Source of the DNA: Prevotella sp.
GTDB lineage: Bacteria; Bacteroidota; Bacteroidia; Bacteroidales; Bacteroidaceae
Length of the DNA: 47,753 nt
NCBI GenBank assembly: GCA_017645905.1
Contig: JAGCNO010000103.1
Span: 1-47,753 of the forward strand
Direction: 5' to 3'
Positions 1 to 8,335 of this stretch are shown here, one piece after another (position 1 is the first letter of the stretch; each line of letters starts with the position of its first letter). A program made the translations under genes and the position numbers. The notes under the pieces are model-generated. The model saw only the letters and a program-made list of their open reading frames with translations, was not told where the DNA came from and ran no database searches.

Positions 1-1
1 C

Positions 2-22
2 TGGGACGACGAGGAGGAATAA
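2..22 (+). CDS. C-terminal tail of an upstream gene (partial)
   Basis: The first bases read in frame 2 as WDDEEE followed by a TAA stop. An acidic tail ending in a stop right at the window edge suggests the 3' end of a gene that lies mostly outside. Six residues are not enough to name a product, and chance cannot be excluded. Confidence 0.3.
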   Translation, partial: WDDEEE

Positions 23-111
23 ACGCTATAACGGTACGTTGAAACCATTGAACGGATGTAGCTGAGAGTAAAGTCCGTTCATACTCGAAGGAAGAGTATA
101 CATTGAACTGA

Positions 112-171
112 GAAAAAGCCGTTCTTTCTTTTGAATTCTCGAGAGAATTTGAGAGAAAGAACGGCTTTTTC
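112..171. terminator. Long hairpin, probable bidirectional terminator
   Basis: Perfect 18-bp arms lie at 112-129 and 154-171 (core AAAAAGCCGTTCTTTC and its complement). The loop contains a second perfect 16-bp palindrome, AATTCTCGAGAGAATT, at 134-149. The arms end in A and T runs, so the structure could terminate tilS transcription from the right and the upstream gene from the left. The arm sequence belongs to the 22-bp repeat family found at three other places in this window. Confidence 0.55.
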
Positions 172-196
172 TATGGGAAAGATCGGCTTTTTCTAC

Positions 197-275
197 GAGA
201 GAGGATAGTCCTTTCCCTGAGAGAGGATAGTCCTTTCCCTGAGAGAGGATAGTCTTTTCTCTGAGAGAGGAGGTG
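197..275. repeat. 22-bp tandem repeat tract after the tilS stop
   Basis: Units at 197-218, 219-240 and 241-262 plus a partial unit from 263 share the core GAGGATAGTCCTTTCC and have an exact 22-bp period. The tract runs into the tilS stop codon. Each unit is semi-palindromic (GGA...TCC), so a transcript could form small successive hairpins. The units are diverged members of the family at 10029, 14896 and 35917. Confidence 0.8.
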
Positions 276-1733
276 CTAACCGACGGATAAGGATAGTTGC
301 AGGGTCTTGGATGTGCTGTCTGTCACCTTGTAGTGGTCGTCCATGCGGAGACCGGCGAGCCAGACAATGTTGCCTTGGGCATCGCAGAGGACGAGCTGGC
401 GGCGCTTGTCGATAACGGAGAAGTGGAGGTCGGTGAGGAAGTCACTCACGAGTCGGGTGCCCTTCATGCCTAAGGGACGGAAGCGGTCGCCCTGACGCAC
501 GTGGCGGAGCTCAAGGGGGAAGGTCACCGTTGCGGCGTCGGCACAGCAGATGAGGGCGTTGTTGCGCTCGATGTGACGACCGTCGAGAAGGGAGATGCGG
601 AGACGGGTGTTGGGGGAGATGACGTAGGTGCCGGGTTCGGGGAAAGGAGGCAAGCCCCCACCAACCTCCTGGCCCCTACCAACCTCCCCCAGAAGGGGAG
701 GCTTTTCAGAGAGGAGAAGACGGTCGGAGTGGGTGACAAGGATGTGGGTGGATGATGACCATTCACGGCCGGACCTTGCTTGGGGGCTTGAAGTGAGGGA
801 ATGGGCGATTTGAAGGATGTTGCGGGAAGAGAACCCTTTGGGACTGAGCCACTCGAAGAGGAGACTCTCGGGGGAGGGTTCTTGGAGAAGGGCGGGGATG
901 GATAGAGAGGTGTTGGGTGATGGGTGTTGGGTGATGGGTGTTGGGTGTTCTTGCTCCGACGGGCTATGCAAGCATCCCTTTGGGCCGAGCGGGGTGTTGG
1001 GTGTTGGGTGGGAGGAGAGGAGGTGGCTGAGGCGGTCGGTGATGGTGGTGTCGTAGACGCGGAGGGCCTCGGCGGCGAAGTGGGCGGTGGAGAGGATGTT
1101 GTCGGTGGCCTGCGGGAAGACTTCTTTCAGACGGGGGATGATGTCGAGGCGCAGCTTATTGCGGATGACGTCGGCTTTTGCGTTTGTGGAATCGTTGACG
1201 AAGGGCTGGCCCTGCTGGCGCAGCCACTGTTCTATGTCGGCGCGGGAGAGGCAGAGCAGCGGACGAACGATGTTGTCGCGTCGGGGCTGTATGCCTTGAA
1301 GGCCTCGCAGCCCCGTGCCCCGCAGGAGGTTCATCAGGATTGTCTCCACATTGTCATCGCTGTGATGGGCCACGCAGATAGTCTCTGCGCTGAGGTCGTG
1401 TCGGAGTTGCTCGAACCAGGCATAGCGCAGATCGCGGGCTGCCATCTCTATGCTCACGTGGTGGAGGTCGGCGTAGGCGCGGGTGTCAAAGTGGGCCAAG
1501 TGGAGTGGTATATCCCTTTTACGGCAAAGGTCGGCAACGAAGGTCTCGTCGCGGTCGCTCTCTTCGCCACGAAGGTGGAAATTGCAATGCATGGCCTCCA
1601 CCCGGTAGCCCAGCCGTTGAAGCATAAGCAGCAGGCACACGCTGTCGGCACCGCCGCTGAGGGCTACGAGGTGGAGGTCTTCAGCATTAAGCAGATGATG
1701 GCGGGAGATGAAGTCCTTGACAATATTCTCCAT
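276..1733 (-). CDS. tilS: tRNA(Ile)-lysidine synthase TilS
   Basis: TilS attaches lysine to C34 of the CAU-anticodon tRNA-Ile, using ATP, so that it reads AUA codons. The N-terminal PP-loop motif SGGADS is at residues 26-31. It is followed by the N-type ATPase core (HCNFHLRGEESDRDE, then VAHHSDDNVETILMNLLRGTGLRGL) and a C-terminal domain with RQGDRFRPLGMKGTRLVSDFLTD, typical of TilS. At 485 aa it is longer than most relatives. The excess lies in a Pro/Ser-rich middle (about residues 240-365) encoded by 7-bp tandem repeats at 910-951 and 994-1007 and by a palindromic element near 655-712. The start is 3 nt after the stop of the upstream metallopeptidase gene, so the two are probably cotranscribed. 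Confidence 0.95.
   Translation of the reverse strand: MENIVKDFISRHHLLNAEDLHLVALSGGADSVCLLLMLQRLGYRVEAMHCNFHLRGEESDRDETFVADLCRKRDIPLHLAHFDTRAYADLHHVSIEMAARDLRYAWFEQLRHDLSAETICVAHHSDDNVETILMNLLRGTGLRGLQGIQPRRDNIVRPLLCLSRADIEQWLRQQGQPFVNDSTNAKADVIRNKLRLDIIPRLKEVFPQATDNILSTAHFAAEALRVYDTTITDRLSHLLSSHPTPNTPLGPKGCLHSPSEQEHPTPITQHPSPNTSLSIPALLQEPSPESLLFEWLSPKGFSSRNILQIAHSLTSSPQARSGREWSSSTHILVTHSDRLLLSEKPPLLGEVGRGQEVGGGLPPFPEPGTYVISPNTRLRISLLDGRHIERNNALICCADAATVTFPLELRHVRQGDRFRPLGMKGTRLVSDFLTDLHFSVIDKRRQLVLCDAQGNIVWLAGLRMDDHYKVTDSTSKTLQLSLSVG
655..712. repeat. Palindromic GGGGAGG element inserted in tilS
   Basis: The block contains CCAACCTCC twice and ends with a small inverted repeat, CTCCCCCAGAAGGGGAG. 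It encodes KPPLLGEVGRGQEVGGG in TilS. Nearly the same core (CCAACCTCCCC, then AAGGGGAGGCTTT) lies in the DUF6850 gene at 8819-8847, encoding KPPLQGEVGEG, so this is a dispersed element and not TilS sequence. Confidence 0.65.
910..1007. repeat. 7-bp tandem repeats inside tilS
   Basis: Six consecutive heptads GTGWTGG lie at 910-951 and two more at 994-1007. They encode the His/Pro/Thr/Asn-rich low-complexity part of TilS (for example HPTPITQHPSPNTS). The 7-bp period matches repeat tracts elsewhere in the window whose base sequence is quite different. Confidence 0.75.
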
Positions 1734-1736
1734 TCC

Positions 1737-4703
1737 TTACTTTCCCGCCATGATGTCGATAACGGCAGAGATGTCGGCCACGTCGACCGTACCGTCTTCG
1801 TTCACGTCGGCCTTTGTCTCGTCTACGCTCTCATCACCTGCCATTCGGCTGATGACGGCCGAAATGTCGGCCACGTCGACTGTGCCGTCATCATTGACGT
1901 CACCCTTCATAGCTGTTACGGGCTTTCCGAAGAAGTGGAGGCGGAAGTTGTCGAAGATGGTCCAGTACTTGCTGGGCTGCGACGTGGCCCGAATGCCTAT
2001 ACGGAGGGTTGAGCCGTCCTTCTCTACGGTGGCGTCGACGCTGTTCTCGTAGAGCATCTTGTCGAAGTAGGCAGCAGCGGCCTGCATGTTGTCGGGCACG
2101 TAGAGCGTGCTGCCCACGGTGGCCTCGCTGCCCTTGCCAACCTTACGCGTCTGGGCACCGGCGGCGATGTGAGCCAGCTTGACGGCATTATTGATGTTAC
2201 CGGCGTAGAGCGTTGCTGTCACCTTGTTATTGCCGGCGGCATAGTCGTTATAGGCCGTGGTATAGTCGCCCGGGCGCTGGAATCCCTCTGCCAGCAGCTG
2301 ATAGTCGCCGCCGGGCAGCTTCTTGATATCCTGGTAGAAGTTGAACGTCTTCTCGTAGAACTCGGCACACGAGTAGTTCAGCGCAGGTGCTCCCGTCCAC
2401 CCGTCGGTGCTGTCCATGCCGGGGCTCTGCACCATGTAGGTCAGGTCGAAGGGCTGGCTCTTGTCTGTAGCGCTGACGTTGCAGAGGAAGTCGAAGGCCG
2501 CCTGGTTGGCCTCGTCCTGCAGGGTCATCACGTCGGTGAGCGTCGTGGCTACTTCAGCCCGCAACATAAGTTCGGCGAGGGTGGTGGCATAGGTATCGTC
2601 GGTGCCCGGGACCAGCTCCTTGTGGGGCACGTTGGCCAGCTTCATGATGTTGGCCAGGATGCTCTTCACGTCATACTTTATGGCCTCAACGGCAGCCTGC
2701 TCCATCTGTGCTGCCTGCTCTGTGGTGAGGATGAGCCAGCGCTGCTTGGTGGCGGTGTTCTTGATGTCGAAGGTTGCTGAGCCGACGGTTCCGTTGGTGT
2801 TAGCCTGCATGGCGTTAGGGGAGAGGTTGCCAGTGGGGTGTATCATCCAGTAGCCGCGAGTGGCCCCTTCGCCACTGCCTACATTAATGCGTCCACGCAT
2901 AAGATGGAGGTTGTCGGCTGCGGTAGGCGTAGCATGTGCAGCGGTCTTGAATCCGCCGGAGTATGTGATGTACTGGCCGGTGGCGGCATTGCGCAGCTGG
3001 TAGTACTGGTTCGAGGGCGTGAAGGAGATGTACCACGCGGCGGAGTCGTTCAGCTGAGCCTCGGCAGCTGTCAGGTTGCGCCACTGGAGCGAGCCCGTCT
3101 TGGTAGGCAGGAGATAGCTGGTATAGAGTCCGCGGTCGGTGTCCTCGTTCTTGAGGTAGTACTTCGTATCGTCGTCGTGTGTGAAGATGTAGCACGGCTC
3201 AGCGAAGGTGTTGGAGCGGTGCTCCAGTCCGTCCTCGCCCAGCGCCTGTCCAATCATGGCGTTGGCGAAGTAGGTCTCCTTCTTGCCATTGTCCTCCGAG
3301 GCTCCGTTAATGCCGTAGGGCCACATGTGCTGATAGTCGCCGTTGAGGCGTGAGCCGGTGGTGTTGTCCCAGAAGTCGAGGAAGGCCGACACGCGGTCGC
3401 CCAGCCAGTGGCCCGTTCCGCGTCCATCGCCGTCGAGACGCTCGCGGAGGATGTCCTTGTTCCACTGAGTGGTGTAGGGTATGACGCCCAGTCCGTGCTG
3501 CATTTCGTGCATGATGGTTCCCGTCCTCTGGTACGATGAATTGGCTCCCATGTTCATCCAGGGCTCGTCGGCATAGTAGCAGTCGGCGGTAGGCGTTCCG
3601 GCGCTGTAGCCAATGCTGAAGTGCTTCACCATTTCAGTAAGGTTGTTGAAGATGTCGCAGGCCTCTGTGGCGGCAGCGTTCACGCGTTTGTTGGCAGCGT
3701 CGTCGCCCCCGTTGTTATACCAGTAGGTGACGTTGCCCTTGGGCACGGTGCTGAACTTGATGGTCTCGCCATAGCCCACCTTTCCGAAGCTGTTCTTCGC
3801 GTACGCACGCATATAATATATTGTGGCGGGCTTGAGGTCTTTCAGCCAGTAGATGGTGCCGTTGTTGGCCAGATAGTCCGTCGTGGCGTTGTCGTTGACA
3901 GTGGGCTCGGGCGTCTCGCCCCAGCAGAATCCCTGTTCGATGATGTCCTCGCCCTTGACGCTCTTGATACGTCCGAAGGCCATAGTGGCACCACGGGCGA
4001 AGCGTGGGTCGCCGACCACTTCGGGAGCGGGCACCAGGTCGTCTTGCGGTCCGTAGGGCGCGTCGCGCAGCAGCCGCACGTTGTCGATGGCGAGTATGGC
4101 GTTCTTTATCGCGCCACCGGTGCTCTTGATGCCTATTTGCAGCTGGCCGCTGGTGATATCGGCAAGGGTAAAGGCGATGGTATCGGTGCGCCACTCGCCT
4201 GTGCCGAAGGTGACAGTCTCGGACAGGACCTGGTCTGAGATGGAGACAAACCATCCGCTCATGTTCTCCTTTACCGTCTCAGCCTCGTCGTTGCAGTTGT
4301 AGTAGGTGATGAGCAGCTTGTAGTTGCCTTCGGGCATCTTAGCACTCTGGTAGAACGTGACGTGATTGCCTAAGGCGGCGCTGATGATAAGGCACGAGCC
4401 TTGGCTGGTGCCGTCGGGGCCGGCGGCGGGCACGCTCTTGTTTAAGACAGTGGCCTGCGAGCCATAGCTGAACGTGGCATTCACGGCCAAAGCGCCTTTC
4501 GAGCTGCTCGCTAAGCTCCACCCTTTAGGCGTGTTCAAGGTGCCGTTCTTCACGTTCTCAGCGGCGGCATCGAGGCCGTAGTCCACGTTGGCCGTGAAGT
4601 TGGCGTTCTGAATGTAGTTCGTGGTGATGTCGTAGAATTCTTGTGCCTCGGTGGTGGCCAGTGCCATAGCGGCCACGAGGACGGTCATAAAGTGTTTCTT
4701 CAT
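1737..4703 (-). CDS. Secreted zinc metallopeptidase with C-terminal dockerin
   Basis: The start is placed at the internal ATG (MKKHFMTVLVAAMALATTEAQ), which gives a classic signal peptide; an ATG 33 nt upstream falls on the promoter -7 box. Mature layout of about 988 aa: a carbohydrate-binding-like beta domain (about 30-215); an Fn3-like domain (about 225-320, GFCWGETPEP...YYMRAYAKNSFG); a peptidase region with HEMQHGLGVI at 399-408, where the two His and the Glu are the expected zinc/catalytic residues; a ricin-like QLRNAATGQYITYSGG segment; a helical linker; a second beta domain; and two calcium-binding dockerin repeats (DVNDDGTVDVADI and DVNEDGTVDVADI). It is probably exported and surface-displayed and acts on protein or glycoprotein. 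The peptidase family was not recognised beyond HExxH. Confidence 0.75.
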   Translation of the reverse strand: MKKHFMTVLVAAMALATTEAQEFYDITTNYIQNANFTANVDYGLDAAAENVKNGTLNTPKGWSLASSSKGALAVNATFSYGSQATVLNKSVPAAGPDGTSQGSCLIISAALGNHVTFYQSAKMPEGNYKLLITYYNCNDEAETVKENMSGWFVSISDQVLSETVTFGTGEWRTDTIAFTLADITSGQLQIGIKSTGGAIKNAILAIDNVRLLRDAPYGPQDDLVPAPEVVGDPRFARGATMAFGRIKSVKGEDIIEQGFCWGETPEPTVNDNATTDYLANNGTIYWLKDLKPATIYYMRAYAKNSFGKVGYGETIKFSTVPKGNVTYWYNNGGDDAANKRVNAAATEACDIFNNLTEMVKHFSIGYSAGTPTADCYYADEPWMNMGANSSYQRTGTIMHEMQHGLGVIPYTTQWNKDILRERLDGDGRGTGHWLGDRVSAFLDFWDNTTGSRLNGDYQHMWPYGINGASEDNGKKETYFANAMIGQALGEDGLEHRSNTFAEPCYIFTHDDDTKYYLKNEDTDRGLYTSYLLPTKTGSLQWRNLTAAEAQLNDSAAWYISFTPSNQYYQLRNAATGQYITYSGGFKTAAHATPTAADNLHLMRGRINVGSGEGATRGYWMIHPTGNLSPNAMQANTNGTVGSATFDIKNTATKQRWLILTTEQAAQMEQAAVEAIKYDVKSILANIMKLANVPHKELVPGTDDTYATTLAELMLRAEVATTLTDVMTLQDEANQAAFDFLCNVSATDKSQPFDLTYMVQSPGMDSTDGWTGAPALNYSCAEFYEKTFNFYQDIKKLPGGDYQLLAEGFQRPGDYTTAYNDYAAGNNKVTATLYAGNINNAVKLAHIAAGAQTRKVGKGSEATVGSTLYVPDNMQAAAAYFDKMLYENSVDATVEKDGSTLRIGIRATSQPSKYWTIFDNFRLHFFGKPVTAMKGDVNDDGTVDVADISAVISRMAGDESVDETKADVNEDGTVDVADISAVIDIMAGK

Positions 4704-4733
4704 AATGGTTGTAGTAATTTTGAATAATTGCTG

Positions 4734-4765
4734 CAAAGTTACGTTTTTTTGTATAAATAGCCAAA
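4734..4765 (-). promoter_or_regulatory. Bacteroidota promoter for the metallopeptidase-tilS unit
   Basis: On the minus strand the -7 box TAACTTTG is at 4741-4734 and the -33 TTTG at 4765-4762, with a 20-bp spacer. The next gene is on the opposite strand, so 4704-4915 is a divergent promoter region. Confidence 0.75.
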
Positions 4766-4854
4766 TATTTGAGATAAAAAATATGTTGTTTGGAGAGAAA
4801 GCCGTTCAAAGTTCTGGCCCGTCTTTTTTTCGCATTAAAAAGTATGCTAAAAGT

Positions 4855-4885
4855 TTTGCCATTTCACGAAATAACTGTAACTTTG
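4855..4885 (+). promoter_or_regulatory. Bacteroidota promoter for parAB
   Basis: TTTG at 4855-4858 and TAACTTTG at 4878-4885 are separated by 19 bp. Transcription would begin near 4891, about 25 nt before the parA ATG. This supports the start at 4916 and excludes the longer reading frame that begins upstream of the promoter. Confidence 0.8.
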
Positions 4886-4915
4886 CACCCTCTATTTAAA
4901 GGAAAAAAGATTGAT

Positions 4916-5680
4916 ATGGGTAAAATCATTGCATTAGCCAATCAGAAAGGTGGAGTGGGGAAGACCACGACCACCATTAACCTGGCAGCCTCGCTGGCAA
5001 CACTCGAAAAGACAGTGCTGGTGGTGGATGCCGACCCTCAGGCCAACGCCTCCAGCGGTCTGGGAGTGGATATCAAGGAGGTGGAGTGCTCGCTCTACGA
5101 GTGCATCATCAACCATGCCGACGTGAGGGAGGCCATCTACACCACCGACATCGAGGGACTCGACATCATCCCAAGCCACATAGACCTCGTGGGAGCAGAG
5201 ATAGAAATGCTCAACCTGGATAACCGCGAGCGCGTCATCAAGAACCTGCTGGAACCGATACGTGCCGACTACGACTACATTCTCATTGACTGCTCGCCGT
5301 CGCTGGGGCTTATTACCGTGAACTCGCTGACGGCCGCCGACTCGGTCATCATCCCCGTGCAGTGCGAGTATTTCGCCTTGGAGGGAATCTCTAAGCTGCT
5401 CAACACCATCAAGATTATCAAGTCGAAGCTGAATCCGAAACTGGAGATTGAGGGATTCCTGCTCACGATGTACGACTCACGTCTGCGTCTTGCCAATCAG
5501 ATCTACGACGAGGTGAAGCGCCACTTCCAGGAACTGGTGTTCAAGACCGTTATCCAACGAAACGTGAAGCTCTCCGAGAGTCCCTCTCATGGCCTGCCCG
5601 TTATCCTCTATGATGCGGAGTCCACCGGCTCTAAGAACCACCTCGCACTGGCGAAGGAAATAATTAGTAAACAAAGTTAG
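4916..5680 (+). CDS. parA: Chromosome partitioning ATPase ParA (Soj)
   Basis: MGKIIALANQKGGVGKTTTT opens a 254-aa ParA/MinD-type ATPase. The deviant Walker A motif KGGVGKT is at residues 11-17 with its signature lysine K11, followed by VVDADPQANASSGLGV (A' motif) and ILIDCSPSLGLITVNSL (Walker B region). ParA uses ATP-dependent DNA binding and dimerisation to move ParB-parS complexes during chromosome segregation. The length is typical for chromosomal Soj. parB starts 3 nt after the parA stop, so the two form an operon. The start follows from homology and the promoter position. Confidence 0.95.
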   Translation: MGKIIALANQKGGVGKTTTTINLAASLATLEKTVLVVDADPQANASSGLGVDIKEVECSLYECIINHADVREAIYTTDIEGLDIIPSHIDLVGAEIEMLNLDNRERVIKNLLEPIRADYDYILIDCSPSLGLITVNSLTAADSVIIPVQCEYFALEGISKLLNTIKIIKSKLNPKLEIEGFLLTMYDSRLRLANQIYDEVKRHFQELVFKTVIQRNVKLSESPSHGLPVILYDAESTGSKNHLALAKEIISKQS

Positions 5681-5683
5681 GGC

Positions 5684-6595
5684 ATGGCTGTTAGAAAGAA
5701 ATACGATAAGAGCGTACTTGGCCGAGGCCTTGACGACATCGGAAGTGGCCGTGGGCTTGATGCGCTCATAGACACAAGCGAGGTGAAGACACAGGGGTCG
5801 TCGAACCTCAATGAGATTCCCATCAGTCAGATAGAACCCAATCCTGACCAGCCACGCCGGGAGTTTGACGCTACGGCAATGGAGGAGTTGGCCGGCAGCA
5901 TTAAGACTATGGGTATCATTGCGCCGATCACCTTGAGACAGGTAAACCCCGATCGCTACCAGATTATTGCCGGAGAGCGTCGATGGAGGGCTTCGCAGAT
6001 GGCAGGGCTGACCACTATCCCCGCCTATATCCGCACCGCCGACGACGAGAGCGTCATGGAGTTGGCCCTCGTAGAGAACATTCAGCGTGAGGACCTCAAC
6101 GCCATTGAGATAGCCTTGGCCTACGAACACTTGGCTGAGACCAGCGGTATGACGCAGGAGAAAATATCGGAGCGTGTGGGCAAGAGTCGTACCGCCGTGA
6201 CCAACTATATGCGTCTGCTGAAGCTTCCCGCTCAGATTCAGATGGCACTTAAGAACCGAGAGATAGACATGGGACACGCCCGTGCGCTGCTCTCGCTTGA
6301 CTCGCCTTCCATGCAACTGAAGCTTTTCCGCGACGTGCAGAAGAACCAGTACTCCGTACGCAAGGTGGAGGAGATGGTTCAGATGCTCAAGAGCGGCGAG
6401 GACGTGCAGACGGCGAAGAAGAGAATAGTAGCCCAGACGCAGGTACCCGATGAGGTAGGACAGCTCAAGGATAAGTTGACCGAAAAGTTACAGACCAAGG
6501 TGCAGGTAACCTATGGGGCAGGCGGAAAGGGAAAGATAAGCATTCCTTTCGCCAGCGATGAAGAACTGAAACGTTTATTAAGTCTTATACATTAA
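5684..6595 (+). CDS. parB: Chromosome partitioning protein ParB (Spo0J)
   Basis: This 303-aa protein has the ParB/Srx CTPase domain (about 40-135), with GERRWRA at 97-103 and ENIQREDLN just after, then a KorB-like HTH domain (KISERVGKSRTAVTNYMRLLKLP) and a C-terminal dimerisation domain. ParB loads at parS sites as a CTP-dependent sliding clamp and is the partner of ParA. The N-terminal LGRGLDDI...GRGLDALI is the peptide that contacts ParA in this family. No parS-like site (TGTTNCACGTGAAACA type) was found by eye in or near the gene. Confidence 0.95.
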   Translation: MAVRKKYDKSVLGRGLDDIGSGRGLDALIDTSEVKTQGSSNLNEIPISQIEPNPDQPRREFDATAMEELAGSIKTMGIIAPITLRQVNPDRYQIIAGERRWRASQMAGLTTIPAYIRTADDESVMELALVENIQREDLNAIEIALAYEHLAETSGMTQEKISERVGKSRTAVTNYMRLLKLPAQIQMALKNREIDMGHARALLSLDSPSMQLKLFRDVQKNQYSVRKVEEMVQMLKSGEDVQTAKKRIVAQTQVPDEVGQLKDKLTEKLQTKVQVTYGAGGKGKISIPFASDEELKRLLSLIH

Positions 6596-6622
6596 TTATA
6601 TTAAACCTTAAAGATTAATATT

Positions 6623-7615
6623 ATGGCATTTCTGACAAACGACAAACTGGTCATCGTCGGCGCAGCCGGCATGATTGGAAGCAACATGGCTCAGTGCGCC
6701 CTGATGATGGGCCTGACAAGTAATCTGTGTCTCTACGACGTGTTCTCACCCGAGGGCGTCGCCGAGGAGATGCGCCAGAGTGGCTTCGACGAGGCTACTA
6801 TCACCGCTACCACCGATGCCGAGGAGGCTTTCCGTGGTGCTAAGTACATCATTTCTTCCGGCGGTGCTCCTCGTAAGGAGGGCATGACCCGCGAGGACCT
6901 GCTGGCCGGCAACTGCAAGATTGCCGAGGAGCTCGGACTGAACATCAAGAAATTCTGTCCCGATGTGAAGCACGTGGTTATCATCTTCAACCCCGCCGAC
7001 CTTACTGGTCTCGTCACGCTGCTCTATAGCGGCCTGAAGCCCGGACAGGTGACAACCCTCGCAGGTCTGGATACTACCCGTCTGCAGAGCGCATTGGCAA
7101 AGAAGTTTGGTGTGCTGCAGAGCGAGATTAAGGGCTGTGCCACCTATGGCGGACACGGAGAGCAGATGGCCGTATTCGGCAGCCACGTGACCATCAAGGA
7201 CCGCAAGCTGACAGACATCATCGGTACTCCCGAGTTTCCTGCCGAGGAATGGGAGCAGATGAAGACCGACGTCACCAAGGGTGGCGCCGCCATCATCAAG
7301 CTGCGTGGCCGTAGCTCGTTCCAGAGCCCCTCGTATCTTAGCGTCGAGATGATTCGTGCCGCTATGGGCGGTGAGCCGTTCCGCTTCCCCGTTGGCACCT
7401 ACGTGAAGACCGACAAGTATGACCACATTATGATGGCCATGAAGACCACGCTCACTCAGGATGGTGCCAAGTTTGAGGTTCCTCAGGGAACGGCCGAGGA
7501 GAATGCTAAGCTTGACGCTTCGTATGCACACCTTTGCAAGATGCGTGACGAACTGGTGACGCTGAGCATTGTGCCGCCCATCAGCGAGTGGAGCAAGATT
7601 AATCCCAACCTGTAA
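6623..7615 (+). CDS. mdh: Malate dehydrogenase
   Basis: This 330-aa NAD-dependent dehydrogenase interconverts malate and oxaloacetate. In Bacteroidales the reductive direction feeds fumarate respiration and succinate/propionate formation. The Rossmann glycine motif GAAGMIGS is at 13-20. APRKEGMTREDLLAGN, NPADLTG, GLDTTRLQ and the catalytic GGHGEQM match the LDH/MDH superfamily; the Arg of the APRKEGMTR loop is the usual malate-selective residue. The gene lies 27 nt after parB with no TAnnTTTG promoter visible between them, so it may be read partly from the parAB promoter. A strong hairpin follows the stop. Confidence 0.93.
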   Translation: MAFLTNDKLVIVGAAGMIGSNMAQCALMMGLTSNLCLYDVFSPEGVAEEMRQSGFDEATITATTDAEEAFRGAKYIISSGGAPRKEGMTREDLLAGNCKIAEELGLNIKKFCPDVKHVVIIFNPADLTGLVTLLYSGLKPGQVTTLAGLDTTRLQSALAKKFGVLQSEIKGCATYGGHGEQMAVFGSHVTIKDRKLTDIIGTPEFPAEEWEQMKTDVTKGGAAIIKLRGRSSFQSPSYLSVEMIRAAMGGEPFRFPVGTYVKTDKYDHIMMAMKTTLTQDGAKFEVPQGTAEENAKLDASYAHLCKMRDELVTLSIVPPISEWSKINPNL

Positions 7616-7635
7616 ATTTGGGTTGCAACAAAGAA

Positions 7636-7673
7636 AAGTCCGGTCATCAGGTTTTTGCCTGATAACCGGACTT
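7636..7673. terminator. Rho-independent terminator, probably bidirectional
   Basis: Arms 7636-7651 and 7658-7673 (AAGTCCGGTCATCAGG and CCTGATAACCGGACTT) pair with one G-T wobble around a 6-nt loop and are flanked by A and T runs. The hairpin lies between the convergent mdh and the transglycosylase-like gene and can serve both. Confidence 0.85.
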
Positions 7674-7711
7674 GTTTATGGATCCGTCTTGTGTTGGCAC
7701 ACTCTTGATGC

Positions 7712-8149
7712 CTACTTCATACACCGCAGCACTTTCTTGTAGTACCCGTTGGTGGCACGCACACTGTAGCGTGGGCCTCCATTCCACGAACGAATAGCCT
7801 TTTCTACGTCGTTCGTCTTGTTGTGCTGAGACTGAATCAGGAGGAACATCTCTTTCGACTTAGCTGGGCTCTTGCGGTCAGCCATCGTGTAGCGCTTCTT
7901 CTTGCCGCGCTCCTTGAGGATGTTGTTGCACTCTCTCACCAATATCGGTGTGATCTGCATAACCCCTACTTGGTTTCCACTCACGGCGTTGGGGTCTCCT
8001 CCACTTTCCACCTCTATGATGGCCTCCATCACTGGGTTCCAATCATAAGGTTCTGAACTTTCGTTTCCGTTTTTGGTTGCTCCTGCGCTCAGGGGCATCA
8101 GGGTAAGAATCGAGAAGCTCAGACATAAATTCTTCACTAGTCTTTTCAT
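7712..8149 (-). CDS. Small secreted lytic-transglycosylase-like protein
   Basis: The 145-aa protein has a signal peptide (MKRLVKNLCLSFSILTLMPLSAGA), so it acts in the envelope. AIIEVESGGDPNAVSGNQVGVMQITP resembles the SLT lysozyme fold; the Glu of VESGG is the expected catalytic acid and GVMQITP the substrate-groove motif. AIRSWNGGPRY near the end matches the family's C-terminal AYNGG-type motif. The likely role is cleavage of peptidoglycan glycan strands in cell-wall remodelling. It is short, essentially one catalytic domain with no LysM or other anchor. A minus-strand TACCTTTG at 8257-8250 could be its promoter, though the -33 box is poor. Confidence 0.7.
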   Translation of the reverse strand: MKRLVKNLCLSFSILTLMPLSAGATKNGNESSEPYDWNPVMEAIIEVESGGDPNAVSGNQVGVMQITPILVRECNNILKERGKKKRYTMADRKSPAKSKEMFLLIQSQHNKTNDVEKAIRSWNGGPRYSVRATNGYYKKVLRCMK

Positions 8150-8249
8150 ATACTCTATCGGTTATAGGGCTACGAAATGGCCCTTGTTTTATTGTTATTT
8201 TCGCGTCGGTGCTCATCGCGAGAACTATTGTGACGCTCAAATTCGGGTG

Positions 8250-8257
8250 CAAAGGTA
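8250..8257 (-). promoter_or_regulatory. Possible -7 box for the transglycosylase-like gene
   Basis: TACCTTTG followed by CACC on the minus strand fits the Bacteroidota -7 consensus, but no TTTG lies at the correct upstream distance. It would give a leader of about 95 nt. Confidence 0.45.
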
Positions 8258-8335
8258 CGGACATTCAGCCAAACAGAAAAACGTAACTGTCTGTTTTGTG
8301 CGCACACAGCGCGGTTTTTTGACGCAAATCAATTA

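Noticed and set aside
924-2012. 362-aa open frame on the plus strand
   Set aside because: It is a shadow of tilS and the metallopeptidase, with no family resemblance and valine/glycine-rich antisense composition.
4790-4915. N-terminal extension of ParA
   Set aside because: The promoter boxes at 4855-4885 lie inside it, and ParA family members begin at MGKIIALANQKGG.
5684-7615. parS sites near parB
   Set aside because: CACGTG-type cores such as the one near 7184 lack the rest of the 16-bp consensus.
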